In this document: in pieces, positions 1 through 8,248 of the stretch
Layout: each line of letters opens with the position of its first letter
How positions within the stretch are numbered: position 1 is the stretch's first letter
Source of the DNA: Solimonas sp. SE-A11
GTDB taxonomy: Bacteria; Pseudomonadota; Gammaproteobacteria; Nevskiales; Nevskiaceae
Length of the DNA: 64,000 bases
Assembly (NCBI RefSeq): GCF_030345715.1
Contig: NZ_JAUASX010000015.1
Span: forward strand, 55,580 to 119,579
Direction of reading: 5' to 3'
Translations under genes and position numbers: made by a program
Notes under the pieces: model-generated
Databases searched by the model: none
What the model was told of the DNA's origin: nothing
Seen by the model: only the letters and a program-made list of their open reading frames with translations

Positions 1-10
1 AAGCTCCGAA

Positions 11-36
11 GGGGCGGCGGCTCGTGCCGCCGCCCC
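11..36 (-). terminator. Hairpin terminator after the DUF1329 gene
   Basis: A perfect 10-bp stem (GGGGCGGCGG against CCGCCGCCCC) with a 6-base loop lies 6 bases beyond the stop codon of the DUF1329 gene. The T tract on the minus strand is weak, so the stem strength is the main evidence. It probably ends the alkB-RND-DUF1329 transcript. Confidence 0.6.
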
Positions 37-42
37 GTCTTC

Positions 43-1398
43 TTACTTGGACGTGCGCTTCTGCACCGTCTCGGCCTCGAACGTGCTGTCGGTGAAGGAC
101 ACCGTCGCGTCGTAGGGCTGGTCTTCGTTGATCATCGCGGTGACGAAGTAGCGGCCGGAGTTGAGGTGATAGATCACCTCCGGCTGGGTGGTCGCCGCCA
201 GGATGTTGAAGTACGGCACCAGGTGCCCTTCCTGGAACTGCATCAGCTTGCCCTGCTGGTCATAGTCGTCGATGGCGACGATGTTCCAGCTGTCCTCGTC
301 CAGGTAAATGCGACGCTTCTTGAAGGTGTGGCGCTGGTCTGGCTTGTTGTCGGCCTCCACCACCCAGACACGGTGCAGCTCGTAGCGCGGCAGATCCTGG
401 TTGATGTGGTTGGGCCGCGCGATGTCGGCATACTTGGTCTTGTTGCCGGCGATGCGGTAGGCGTTGTACGGGATGTACATCTCCTTCTTGCCCACCAGCT
501 TCCAGGTGAAACGCTCCAGCACGCCGTTGTACATGTCCACCTGGTCGTAGAACTGGTGGCCGTCGGTGCCTTCATACGGGTTGTCGCAGCAGACCGCAGG
601 GGCGCGGCGGATGCGCTTGAGCACCGGCGCGTACAGCCAGGCGGCGCGACCTTCCGTGCCGAAGCCCGCCTTCTCGTGCACCAGGATGAAGGTGCCGGCG
701 ATGCGCGGCGGCGAGATCGTCTCCGACAGGTAGCGCAGGAAGTCGGTGCCCGGCTTCAGCTCCGGCGGGTTGGCGTTGCCGACGTTGGCGTAGTAGAACT
801 TCACGTCCTCGACGATCTTGGTCAGCGTGAACTTGCCGTCCTGCTGCACGATCATCTGGTTGTTGTAGCGACGCAGCGCGTCACCGCGCCACTTCACGCG
901 GTGATTCCAGATCGGCTCGGCACCGGAGCGCGGGATCGGGAACGGAAAGCCGACGAAGGCGCCCTTGGGGTTGTCCACGCCTTCCAGCTCGGCGCGGGTG
1001 GCATTCTTCACCGTCTCCGCCAGCACCTTCTCGGGGAAGTTCACCTTGCGGTGGCTGGGGTAGACGTTGAGCTTGTAGCTGGCCGGGAAGCGCTTGAGCA
1101 GCTCCTTGTGGCCCTCGGTCAGCTTGTCGGCGTACTTCGCCTGGTTCTTGGCGTCGATCGTGAACAGCGGCTTCTCGCCTTCGATCGCCGGATCGGAGGG
1201 GAACTGCCCCTTCAGCGCGCCCGACTGCTTGGCGGGCTTCCACTCGGGGATGGTGCCGTCCTTGTTGCCGGCGCGCTCGGCGCCCACCGGGGTCAGCTCC
1301 TTGCCCAGCTTGGCCGCCTCTTCGGCGGACACCTTGGCCAGCGCCGCCGATGGCAGCGCGGCCGCCAGCGCCACGATGGCGAGTATTCGCATCTTCAT
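43..1398 (-). CDS. DUF1329 domain envelope protein
   Basis: A 451-residue exported protein of the DUF1329 family. Residues 1-21 form a signal peptide ending ALA before KVSAEEA. The mature part shows family features: the opening block with LTPVGAERAGN, tryptophan- and tyrosine-rich strands, a CC pair near the DNPYEG motif, and LDEDSW near the C-terminus. Known members are periplasmic or outer-membrane-associated, have a LolB-like beta fold, and are commonly encoded beside RND/MMPL exporters and DUF1302 proteins. Here the exporter lies 39 bases upstream on the same strand and alkB lies beyond it, so a role in moving hydrophobic substrates across the envelope is inferred. A DUF1302 partner is not in the window but could lie beyond the left edge. 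Confidence 0.85.
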   Translation of the reverse strand: MKMRILAIVALAAALPSAALAKVSAEEAAKLGKELTPVGAERAGNKDGTIPEWKPAKQSGALKGQFPSDPAIEGEKPLFTIDAKNQAKYADKLTEGHKELLKRFPASYKLNVYPSHRKVNFPEKVLAETVKNATRAELEGVDNPKGAFVGFPFPIPRSGAEPIWNHRVKWRGDALRRYNNQMIVQQDGKFTLTKIVEDVKFYYANVGNANPPELKPGTDFLRYLSETISPPRIAGTFILVHEKAGFGTEGRAAWLYAPVLKRIRRAPAVCCDNPYEGTDGHQFYDQVDMYNGVLERFTWKLVGKKEMYIPYNAYRIAGNKTKYADIARPNHINQDLPRYELHRVWVVEADNKPDQRHTFKKRRIYLDEDSWNIVAIDDYDQQGKLMQFQEGHLVPYFNILAATTQPEVIYHLNSGRYFVTAMINEDQPYDATVSFTDSTFEAETVQKRTSK

Positions 1399-1437
1399 CT
1401 CGATTTCTCCTCTGTCACTTCTGTAAGGGGGGACAAC

Positions 1438-4029
1438 TCAGGTCACTTGCGGGCCGGCCACCGGTGCCGAAACCGCGGTATCGGTGGGGGGACGCAACAG
1501 GAAGGCGGCGAAGGCCGGCAGCAGCACCACGGCGGCCACGGCGTTGGCGACGAACATCATGGTCAGCAGGATTCCCATGTCGACCTGGAACTGCAGGCCG
1601 GAGAACAGCCAGGTGCAGACCGTGGCCGCCAGCGTCAGCGCGGTGAAGATCACCGCCTTGCCGGTCTGGTGCAGGGTGTTCTCGTAGGCCTCGCGCAGCT
1701 TCATGCGCTTCTGCAGCACGTTCTCTTCCAGCACCGAGTAGATGTAGATGCCGTAGTCCACGCCGATGCCGGCGGCGAAGGCCGCCACCGCCAGGTTGGA
1801 GATCTTGATGCCGATCTCCAGGTAGACCATCACCGCATAGGACGCCACGTGCACCAGCGCCAGCGGCACCAGCACGCAGACCAGGCCGGCGACGCTGCGG
1901 AACGAGGCCAGCACGCAGATGCCGATACCCACGAACAGCCACAGCAGCACCGAGAACTCGGTGTCCTTGATGACGTCGTTGGCCGCGGCCATCACGCCAA
2001 CGTTGCCGGTAGCCAGGCGGAACTTGACCGGCGCGTCCTCCGGCAGCTCGGAGACGAACTGGTTGACCGCGGCCACGATGGTGTCGATGGTCTCGGCCTT
2101 GTGGTCGCGGGTGAAGACCAGCACCGGCATGGCGCTGCAGTCTTCGTTCAGCAGGCCCGTGGAGCTGGGGAAAGGCTGCACGGTGATCACCAGCGCGCCG
2201 CTTTCACGCGGCAGCGTGTTGAACTTGGGGTTGGACTCGCTGTAGCTGTTGAACACCTTCTGCTGCAGCTTGGGCAGCGACAGCGTGGACTGCACGCCCG
2301 GGGTGTTCTCCATGCGCCAGGCGAAGCGGTCCATCAGCGAGACGATGGAGTGATCGATGCAGCCGTCGGTCTTGCCCTCGGCTACCACCTTGAGCACGTC
2401 CACGCCGATGGAGAAGTCGCGCACCACGGCGGCGGAGTCCAGGTTGTAGCGCGAATCCGGGCGCAACTCGGGAACGCCGGCATGCAGCTCGCCGATCTTC
2501 AGATCGCGCGCCACCCACTCGCCCCAGCCCCACAGCGCGGCGGCAGCCACCAGCACCACCGCGGCCACGGGCTTGGCGGTCAGGCCCGACAGCATGCGCC
2601 AGATCGGGGCGAACTGGCGGTCACGAGCCTTCTGGTGGGCACGGAACTTCACCGGGTCCTTGACCGTGGCGAAGGTCAGCAGGCAGGGCAGCAGCATCTT
2701 CTTGCACAGCACGATCGCCAGCAGGCCAAGCATGGCGTTGATCGCCATCTCGCGGATGATGTCGATGGGGATCAGCAGGATGGTGCCGAAGCCGATGAAG
2801 TTGGTGGCCAGCGCCGACAGGCCCGGGATGACCAGACGGCGGTAGGTGGCCACCGCAGCTTCCAGCGGCGGCAGGCCGTTGTCGGCCACTTCGTTGAGCC
2901 AGAAGCTGGTGATCTGGATGCCGTGCGAGGTGCTGATGGCCAGCACAATGAAGGGCATCAGCACCGCGAACGGGTCCAGCGCCAGACCGACCATGTGCAG
3001 CAGGCCCAGTTCCCAGATCACCGCGAGCACGCCGCAGGCCAGCGGCAGCAGCGCCACCTTGGGCGAGCCGCAGTAGCGCCACAGCAGCAGCCACACCAGC
3101 AGCACGGTCAGGCCGAAGAAGCTGAACACCTCGACGGCGCTGTCGGCGATATCGCCCACGGCCTTGGTGAAGCCGATGATGTGCACCTCGATGCCCGGGT
3201 TGTAGTCCGGGTTCGCCACTTCCTTCACGTCGATCTGGTAGCCGCGGAAGCTCTGCGCCACGCCATCCTCGCCCGGCGCTGCGTTGACGCTCTTGAGCGC
3301 GAACAGCAGCCCGCGCGGGTCGCTGTAGGTGCTGCCGACCAGGGCACCGGCCTGCAGCGGTGGCGCGGCGGACTTGAGGTGGTACTCGTAGAGCTTGGGG
3401 CTGGTGAAGCGGCCACGCACCTCTTCCAGCCGGTGGGCGGTGTCGATGTAGTCGAGCTTCACGCCGGTGACCGGATCGCGCTCCAGCAGTTCGGAGAACA
3501 CCATGGCGCCGCCATGGTCGTTGGCGATCAGGCGGCCGACGATGCCGGCCTTGTCGACGTTGGCGCGCACGCGCTGCAGCGACTCCGGGGTCGGCTGGAA
3601 GTCGGCCGGCACGACGTTGCCGCCGGCGAAGCCGCCTTCCACTACCTCCAGGTAGCGCACGTCCGGCGTGAAGATGGAGCTGACGCGGGCGCGGTCCATG
3701 CCCGGCGTGAAGTACACCGCGTCGGTCAGCGCGCGCAGCGTGCGCATGAAGGAGGCGTTGTAGATATCGCCTTCCTTCTGGCGCAGCGCCACCAGCGTGA
3801 CGTTGGCACCGCCGAATTCCTTCTGGTACTGCTTGTAGACGCCGATGTAGGGATGGCCCAGCGGCAGCTGCTTGTCGAAACCGGTCTCGACGCGCAGGTG
3901 CGTGGCCTGCCAGCCCAGGAACACGGTGATGATGGCCAGGACGGCCAGTGTCAGGCGACGGCGGCTGAAGATCAGCGGCTCCGTCAGGCGAACAAACGCC
4001 TGCGCGAATGCGCTACGTGAATCGTGCAT
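1438..4029 (-). CDS. RND/MMPL family exporter
   Basis: An 863-residue inner-membrane transporter of the MMPL (hydrophobe/amphiphile exporter) branch of the RND superfamily. It has the two-fold layout of the family: one membrane helix near residue 30, a large periplasmic loop, five to six helices from about 290 to 450, a second helix near 480 with a second periplasmic loop, and a final helix bundle from about 690 to 850. The second bundle carries the typical FAAGIGVDYGIYIYS segment. The single polypeptide of under 900 residues fits MMPL rather than AcrB-type pumps. It sits between alkB and the DUF1329 gene on one strand, so its cargo may be lipids, fatty acids or hydrocarbons; that is inference. 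Confidence 0.88.
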   Translation of the reverse strand: MHDSRSAFAQAFVRLTEPLIFSRRRLTLAVLAIITVFLGWQATHLRVETGFDKQLPLGHPYIGVYKQYQKEFGGANVTLVALRQKEGDIYNASFMRTLRALTDAVYFTPGMDRARVSSIFTPDVRYLEVVEGGFAGGNVVPADFQPTPESLQRVRANVDKAGIVGRLIANDHGGAMVFSELLERDPVTGVKLDYIDTAHRLEEVRGRFTSPKLYEYHLKSAAPPLQAGALVGSTYSDPRGLLFALKSVNAAPGEDGVAQSFRGYQIDVKEVANPDYNPGIEVHIIGFTKAVGDIADSAVEVFSFFGLTVLLVWLLLWRYCGSPKVALLPLACGVLAVIWELGLLHMVGLALDPFAVLMPFIVLAISTSHGIQITSFWLNEVADNGLPPLEAAVATYRRLVIPGLSALATNFIGFGTILLIPIDIIREMAINAMLGLLAIVLCKKMLLPCLLTFATVKDPVKFRAHQKARDRQFAPIWRMLSGLTAKPVAAVVLVAAAALWGWGEWVARDLKIGELHAGVPELRPDSRYNLDSAAVVRDFSIGVDVLKVVAEGKTDGCIDHSIVSLMDRFAWRMENTPGVQSTLSLPKLQQKVFNSYSESNPKFNTLPRESGALVITVQPFPSSTGLLNEDCSAMPVLVFTRDHKAETIDTIVAAVNQFVSELPEDAPVKFRLATGNVGVMAAANDVIKDTEFSVLLWLFVGIGICVLASFRSVAGLVCVLVPLALVHVASYAVMVYLEIGIKISNLAVAAFAAGIGVDYGIYIYSVLEENVLQKRMKLREAYENTLHQTGKAVIFTALTLAATVCTWLFSGLQFQVDMGILLTMMFVANAVAAVVLLPAFAAFLLRPPTDTAVSAPVAGPQVT

Positions 4030-4056
4030 GGAAGGACCTCAGATGTTGTCGGGTGT

Positions 4057-4073
4057 GGGCGGCGAAGCCGCCC
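4057..4073 (-). other. Intercistronic GC hairpin, alkB to RND gene
   Basis: A perfect 7-bp stem (GGGCGGC/GCCGCCC) with a 3-base loop lies in the 52-base gap between the alkB stop and the RND start. No T tract follows. It may stabilise the upstream mRNA or partly attenuate read-through. Confidence 0.4.
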
Positions 4074-4081
4074 GGGCCAGT

Positions 4082-5479
4082 TCAGAGCGGAGCGAAGTCC
4101 GGCTTGTCGCGGACGGCGCAGTGCGGACAGCTCCAGTCCGCCGGCAACCGCGCCCAGGGCGTACCCGGCGGGAAGCCCTCGGGCAGGTACCCGAGCCTTT
4201 CGTCGTAGATGAAGCGGCAGTTGGGACACTGGTACTGCGCCGCCCCCTGGACCGGCGCCTGCGGCGCGGGTGCGGCGCCGAGCAGCGGCGGCCCGCGATC
4301 GCGATCCGCCACCGAGCGGCCCATCCAGCGGGCCAGCAGCTGCCAGCGGCGCGAGGGCTGCAGGTTGGCGCGGGTCAGGTCGCCGCCGTGGTGCGCCACC
4401 ACCCTCGGGTCCATCAGGCGGAACCACAGCGGCGGGAAGTAGGCGATCAGCACCATCGCGGCATAGCCCGAGGGCAGCTGCGGGCTGTCGTCGAAGTGGC
4501 GCAGTCCCTGGTAGCGGCGCGTGGGATTGGCGTGGTGATCGGAGTGGCGCTGCAGCTGATACAGCAGCAGGTTGGTGACGACGTGGTTGCTGTTCCAGGA
4601 GTGGCGCGGCTGGCAGCGCTCGGGACGGCCGTTGGCGTCGCGCAGGCGCAACAGGCCGTAGTGCTCCAGGTAGTTCACCACCTCCAGCAGGGTCGCGCCG
4701 TAGGCAGCCTGCGCCACCAGGAACAGCAGCGCCCAGGGACCCAGCCACACGGTGAGTGCGCCGAACATCAGCACGGTCATCGCCCAGGCCTGCAGGTTTT
4801 CGTTGCCCAGGGTCCAGGCGCCCTTACCGCTGCGCGCCAGGCGTGCGGCCTCGATGCTCCAGGCCGAGCGGATGCTGCCAATCACGGTGCGCGGCAGGAA
4901 AGCCCAGAAGCTCTCGCCCATGCGCGAGCTGGCGGGATCTTCCTGGGTGGCGACGTTCTTGTGGTGGCCCTTGTTGTGCTCGATGCAGAAGTGGCCGTAG
5001 GCCACCGGTGCCAGCGTGATCTTGGCCAACCAGCGCTCAAGCGCGTTGGTCTTGTGGCCCAGCTCATGCGCGGTGTTGATGCCCACGCCGTTGGTCATGC
5101 CCACGGTGACCACCAGGCCCACCAGTTCCCAGGCGGCCAGGCCACCATGGGCGGCGAGCCAGGCGCCGAGGATCGTCGCGGCGTACTGGCTGGGGATGTA
5201 GGCGTAGACGATGCGGCGATAGTAGGTGTCGCGGTCCAGCGCGGCGACGGCGGATTCCGGCGCGTTCACCGGATCGGTGCCGATCAGCCAGTCCAGGAAC
5301 GGCACCAGGCCGTAGAACACCACCGGCATCAGCCACAGCAGCAGGCCGTTGCCGCCCAGCATCACGCCCAGCACCGACACCGCGCCCAGCAGCGGCAGGG
5401 CCGGGCTCAGCAACCACCACCAGCGCTTGCCGTCGCGCCAGCTGGCGGTTTCTCCCATCGTCGTTTCGAACGTATTCAT
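4082..5479 (-). CDS. alkB: Alkane 1-monooxygenase with fused rubredoxin
   Basis: A 465-residue integral membrane diiron alkane hydroxylase that oxidises the terminal methyl of n-alkanes to 1-alkanols using O2 and electrons from rubredoxin. Histidine boxes are HELGH (138-142), EHNKGHH (167-173), NYLEHYG (269-275) and LQRHSDHH (309-316). A proline/alanine linker at about 395-415 leads to a complete rubredoxin domain with cysteines at 418, 421, 451 and 454 in paired CxxC motifs, so hydroxylase and electron carrier are one chain. The start MNTFETT at 5479 is chosen because the longer frame adds residues unlike the family. A divergent AraC-type regulator starts 112 bases away and probably controls it; an RND exporter and DUF1329 gene follow downstream. 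Confidence 0.95.
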   Translation of the reverse strand: MNTFETTMGETASWRDGKRWWWLLSPALPLLGAVSVLGVMLGGNGLLLWLMPVVFYGLVPFLDWLIGTDPVNAPESAVAALDRDTYYRRIVYAYIPSQYAATILGAWLAAHGGLAAWELVGLVVTVGMTNGVGINTAHELGHKTNALERWLAKITLAPVAYGHFCIEHNKGHHKNVATQEDPASSRMGESFWAFLPRTVIGSIRSAWSIEAARLARSGKGAWTLGNENLQAWAMTVLMFGALTVWLGPWALLFLVAQAAYGATLLEVVNYLEHYGLLRLRDANGRPERCQPRHSWNSNHVVTNLLLYQLQRHSDHHANPTRRYQGLRHFDDSPQLPSGYAAMVLIAYFPPLWFRLMDPRVVAHHGGDLTRANLQPSRRWQLLARWMGRSVADRDRGPPLLGAAPAPQAPVQGAAQYQCPNCRFIYDERLGYLPEGFPPGTPWARLPADWSCPHCAVRDKPDFAPL

Positions 5480-5533
5480 TTTTATAACTTTCTCCAGACG
5501 GCGTGCATGCTGCCCGTGCCTACCCACCCGTTC

Positions 5534-5564
5534 TTGTCTTTTTGCGCCATGTTGTTGTCATAAT
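5534..5564 (+). promoter_or_regulatory. Candidate promoter of the AraC-type gene
   Basis: TTGTCT (5534-5539) and CATAAT (5559-5564) are separated by 19 bases, a little long for sigma-70. An AGGAG Shine-Dalgarno at 5582-5586 precedes the ATG at 5592. The gap between alkB and this gene is much more AT-rich than its surroundings, so operators for the regulator are likely here. Confidence 0.35.
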
Positions 5565-5591
5565 GAGACAGGACCCCAGGTAGGAGCCCCC

Positions 5592-6638
5592 ATGGCCAGG
5601 CAGGAACTGCGCGTGCCAGCGCGGTACTACATGCGCTTGCAGGAAGTGCTGGCACGCCAGGGCATTGACATGCGCGACCTGCTGCGCGATCTGTCGCTGC
5701 CGGTGGCCGCGCTGGAGCAGCCCGACGCCACGCTGTACTTCTCGCAGGTGGAACAGATCATCGCGCGCGCGGTGCAGGCCAGCGGACGCAGCGATCTCGG
5801 CTTCGAGCTCGGCAAGCTGCTGACGGTGAGCTCGCACAGCATCGTCGGCTTCGGCATGGTCAACAGCCCGACGGTAGAGCACGCGATGCATTTCGTGGCG
5901 CGCTACTTCCGGCTGGTGCTGCCGAGCTTCCGCATGCGCTACTCCAGCGGCCCCGATCACGGCGAGCTGCTGTTCACGCCGACCGCCGCCATGGGTCACC
6001 AGTGCCTGTCCTTCCATATCGAGACCATCGCCATGGCCTCGCTGCGCGACGTGCACGACATGGTCGGCTCGCGCATCCCCTGCCGCATGTACCTGACCAT
6101 CGCCGAGCCTTCGCACCTGCATCGCTATACCGAGATCCGCGACCTGCACTGCACGTTCGGCACCGACCGCGAGCCCAGCGTGCGGCTGCAGTTCAACGTC
6201 GATTTCCGGCGCTACCCGATCGCGATGGCCGACGCCAATGCCCTGAAGGTGGCGGAGGAACGTTGCCGCGAGCTGGTGCAGCAGGTCACCGACGTTCGCC
6301 AGTTCGCCGACTGGGTGGCGATGACCCTGCGGGAGGTCGGCGACGGCGTGCCCACGCTGGCCGAGCTGGCCGGGGCGCTCAACCTGTCCACCCGCACCCT
6401 GAACCGCTACCTCGAACGCGAAGGCACCAGCTACCGCGAACTGGCCGGGCGCATCCAGCACGAAATGGCCTGCGAGCGGCTCGCCGCCGGCGTGCTCAGC
6501 ATCACCGAGATCGCCTATTCGCTGGGCTTCCGCGACACCGCCAACTTCACGCGTGCCTTCCGCAGCCGCGCCGGCTGCAGCCCGCGCGACTACCGCATCC
6601 AGCTGGCCAGCAAGGCGCCGTCATTACCTGAGGGGTAA
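5592..6638 (+). CDS. AraC-family transcriptional regulator
   Basis: A 348-residue regulator. The N-terminal two thirds match the arabinose-binding-like sensor domain found in many regulators of lipid and hydrocarbon genes (PF12625 type). The C-terminal 100 residues form the double helix-turn-helix of AraC proteins: LAELAGALNLSTRTLNRYLEREG, then ITEIAYSLGFRDTANFTRAFRSRAGCSPRDYR. The start at 5592 has a good AGGAG site 5 bases upstream. It is divergent from alkB and 56 bases ahead of a membrane-protein/hydrolase cluster, so it probably responds to an alkane-derived or fatty-acid signal and controls one or both sides. That target assignment is inference. Confidence 0.88.
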   Translation: MARQELRVPARYYMRLQEVLARQGIDMRDLLRDLSLPVAALEQPDATLYFSQVEQIIARAVQASGRSDLGFELGKLLTVSSHSIVGFGMVNSPTVEHAMHFVARYFRLVLPSFRMRYSSGPDHGELLFTPTAAMGHQCLSFHIETIAMASLRDVHDMVGSRIPCRMYLTIAEPSHLHRYTEIRDLHCTFGTDREPSVRLQFNVDFRRYPIAMADANALKVAEERCRELVQQVTDVRQFADWVAMTLREVGDGVPTLAELAGALNLSTRTLNRYLEREGTSYRELAGRIQHEMACERLAAGVLSITEIAYSLGFRDTANFTRAFRSRAGCSPRDYRIQLASKAPSLPEG

Positions 6639-6694
6639 TTGAGACTCCGCGCCCACGGCGGGAAGCTGCAGCCTCCCAAGACAAGGAGACTGCG

Positions 6695-7009
6695 ATGAAC
6701 CTCAACACCCTGCTGCTGGCCGTCCTCTTCGCCGCCTTCGGCGCGCTGAGCCTGGTGGCGATCGCCGAACACGGCTACATCGGCATCTTCACCAACCTGT
6801 TCCAGAACACCGCCGGCTGGCAGGCCCTGGCCGACCTGGGCATCGCCTGCCTGTTGATCGTGATCTGGATGGTGGGCGACGCCCGCCGCAGCGGCCGCAA
6901 CGCGTGGCCGTATGTGCTGCTGACCCTGGCCGCCGGCTCCTTCGGCCCGCTGCTGTACCTGCTGGTGGGCCAGTTCAGCGGTGCCAAGGCACGCCATGCG
7001 CTGGCCTGA
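6695..7009 (+). CDS. Small DUF2834-like membrane protein
   Basis: A 104-residue protein with three predicted membrane helices (about 5-25, 43-61 and 70-90). The pattern of F-x-N near residue 35 and a D-x-G-x-A segment before the motif WMVGDARRSGRNAWPY resembles the DUF2834 family, whose function is unknown. A clear AAGGAG site precedes the ATG. It overlaps the next membrane-protein gene by 14 bases, which suggests translational coupling. Confidence 0.6.
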   Translation: MNLNTLLLAVLFAAFGALSLVAIAEHGYIGIFTNLFQNTAGWQALADLGIACLLIVIWMVGDARRSGRNAWPYVLLTLAAGSFGPLLYLLVGQFSGAKARHALA

Positions 7010-7391
7010 GGCCCTGCTGAGCTTCAGCTTGGTCGCGGCCGGAGTGCTGCACCTCCTGCCGCTGACCGGGCTGCTGTCCGCCGCCCGGCTCGAAGCGCTC
7101 TACGGCATCCCGGTGCGCGACGCCTCGCTGGAACTGCTGCTGCGCCACCGCGCCCTTCTGTTCGGCCTGCTCGGCGCGCTGCTGATCGCCGGTGCCTTCC
7201 GCAGCGAACTGCGGGCCGCCGCCATCATCGCGGCGCTGGCCAGCATGGTCGGCTTCCTGCTGCTGGCCGTGCAGGTCGAGGGCCTGGCCGCGCCGCTGCG
7301 CCGCGTCGCTCTGGCCGACGGGCTCGCTACGCTGCTGCTGCTCATCGCCCTGGCCGTGCATGCCTGGGGCCCCAAGGGAGACTCTGCTTGA
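6996..7391 (+). CDS. Small integral membrane protein, unknown
   Basis: A 131-residue, very hydrophobic protein with about four membrane helices and the motif RHRALLFGLLG in the middle. Similar pseudomonad and xanthomonad proteins are often labelled phosphopantetheine adenylyltransferase in databases. Nothing in this sequence resembles the CoaD nucleotidyltransferase fold, so that label should not be copied. The ATG at 6996 is preferred over an in-frame GTG at 6981. It overlaps the upstream gene by 14 bases and the following hydrolase gene by 4. Confidence 0.6.
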   Translation: MRWPEALLSFSLVAAGVLHLLPLTGLLSAARLEALYGIPVRDASLELLLRHRALLFGLLGALLIAGAFRSELRAAAIIAALASMVGFLLLAVQVEGLAAPLRRVALADGLATLLLLIALAVHAWGPKGDSA

Positions 7392-8248
7392 TCCAGGCCC
7401 AACCCCTGTCCCTGCGCTGCGCGGACAGCGTCACGCTGTCCGCGCGCGAATACGCCGGCGGCGATGCCGGCGCGGTCGTGATCTCCGCCGCGCTCGGCGT
7501 GCCGCAGGGCTTCTACGCCGCCTACGCCAGCTGGCTGGCAGCGCAGGGACTGCACGTCATCACCTGCGACAACCGCGGCTTCGGCGATTCCGCCAAGGCC
7601 CTGCGTGGCATCGCCGTGGACCTGGCCGACTGGGGCCGGCAGGACCTGGAAGCCCTGCTGCAGCGCGCACGCTCGGTGAACGCACGCCACTTCCTGGTCG
7701 GCCACAGCATCGGCTGCCAGATTCCCGGCCTGGCGCCGTCCAGCTCAAGCCTCAGCGGCGCCGTGTTCGTCGCCGGCACCGCGCCGCATCTGCGCTACTA
7801 CCCCTGGGGCCAGCGTCCCGCGCTGGGCCTGCTGTGGTACGGCCTAGTGCCCTGGTTCACGCGCGGCCGCGACGCTGTGCCGCAGTCGAAGCTCGGCCTC
7901 GGCAAGGGCCCCGCGCTGCCGGTGGGCGCCGCCGCCGGCTGGGCCCGCTGGGCGCGCTCGCGCGACTACCTGTTCACGCCGGAGCTCGGGCTCGACCTGT
8001 CCGGCTATGGCCAGATCCGCGCACCGATCCTGGCCTGGAACTTCCCCGACGACCAATATGCCCCGCGCGCCGCCGTGGAAGCGCTGCTGCGCCACTACCC
8101 GCAGGCACGCATCGAGCGCTGCGGCGACGAGTTCACGCAGGGCGTTGGCCACTTCGGCTATTTCCGCGAGGCCCACCGCGACACGCTATGGCGCCGCACC
8201 GCCGACTGGCTGGCACAACAACCACCAGCTTCAGGAGCAACCCCGTGA
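7388..8248 (+). CDS. Alpha/beta hydrolase (COG4757-like)
   Basis: A 286-residue soluble alpha/beta hydrolase. The nucleophile elbow is GHSIGC (about residues 103-108), the acid is probably the aspartate in FPDDQYAP (about 223-230), and the histidine lies in VGHFGYF (about 258), so the triad looks complete. Substrate is unknown; the family includes esterases and lipase-like enzymes. Translation appears to start at TTG (7388), overlapping the previous stop by 4 bases, and its end overlaps the next gene by 4 bases (GTGA). With the neighbouring hydrolase it may act on esters or oxidised products of alkane use, but this rests only on position. Confidence 0.75.
   Translation: MIQAQPLSLRCADSVTLSAREYAGGDAGAVVISAALGVPQGFYAAYASWLAAQGLHVITCDNRGFGDSAKALRGIAVDLADWGRQDLEALLQRARSVNARHFLVGHSIGCQIPGLAPSSSSLSGAVFVAGTAPHLRYYPWGQRPALGLLWYGLVPWFTRGRDAVPQSKLGLGKGPALPVGAAAGWARWARSRDYLFTPELGLDLSGYGQIRAPILAWNFPDDQYAPRAAVEALLRHYPQARIERCGDEFTQGVGHFGYFREAHRDTLWRRTADWLAQQPPASGATP

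Noticed and set aside
166-4020. Very long plus-strand open frame antisense to the RND exporter and DUF1329 genes
   Set aside because: It is a by-product of high GC codon bias: the product is rich in His, Arg, Gln and Val with no domain, while the minus strand encodes clear protein families.
6996-7391. Phosphopantetheine adenylyltransferase
   Set aside because: The label exists for similar membrane proteins, but there is no nucleotidyltransferase motif and the protein is almost entirely membrane helices.
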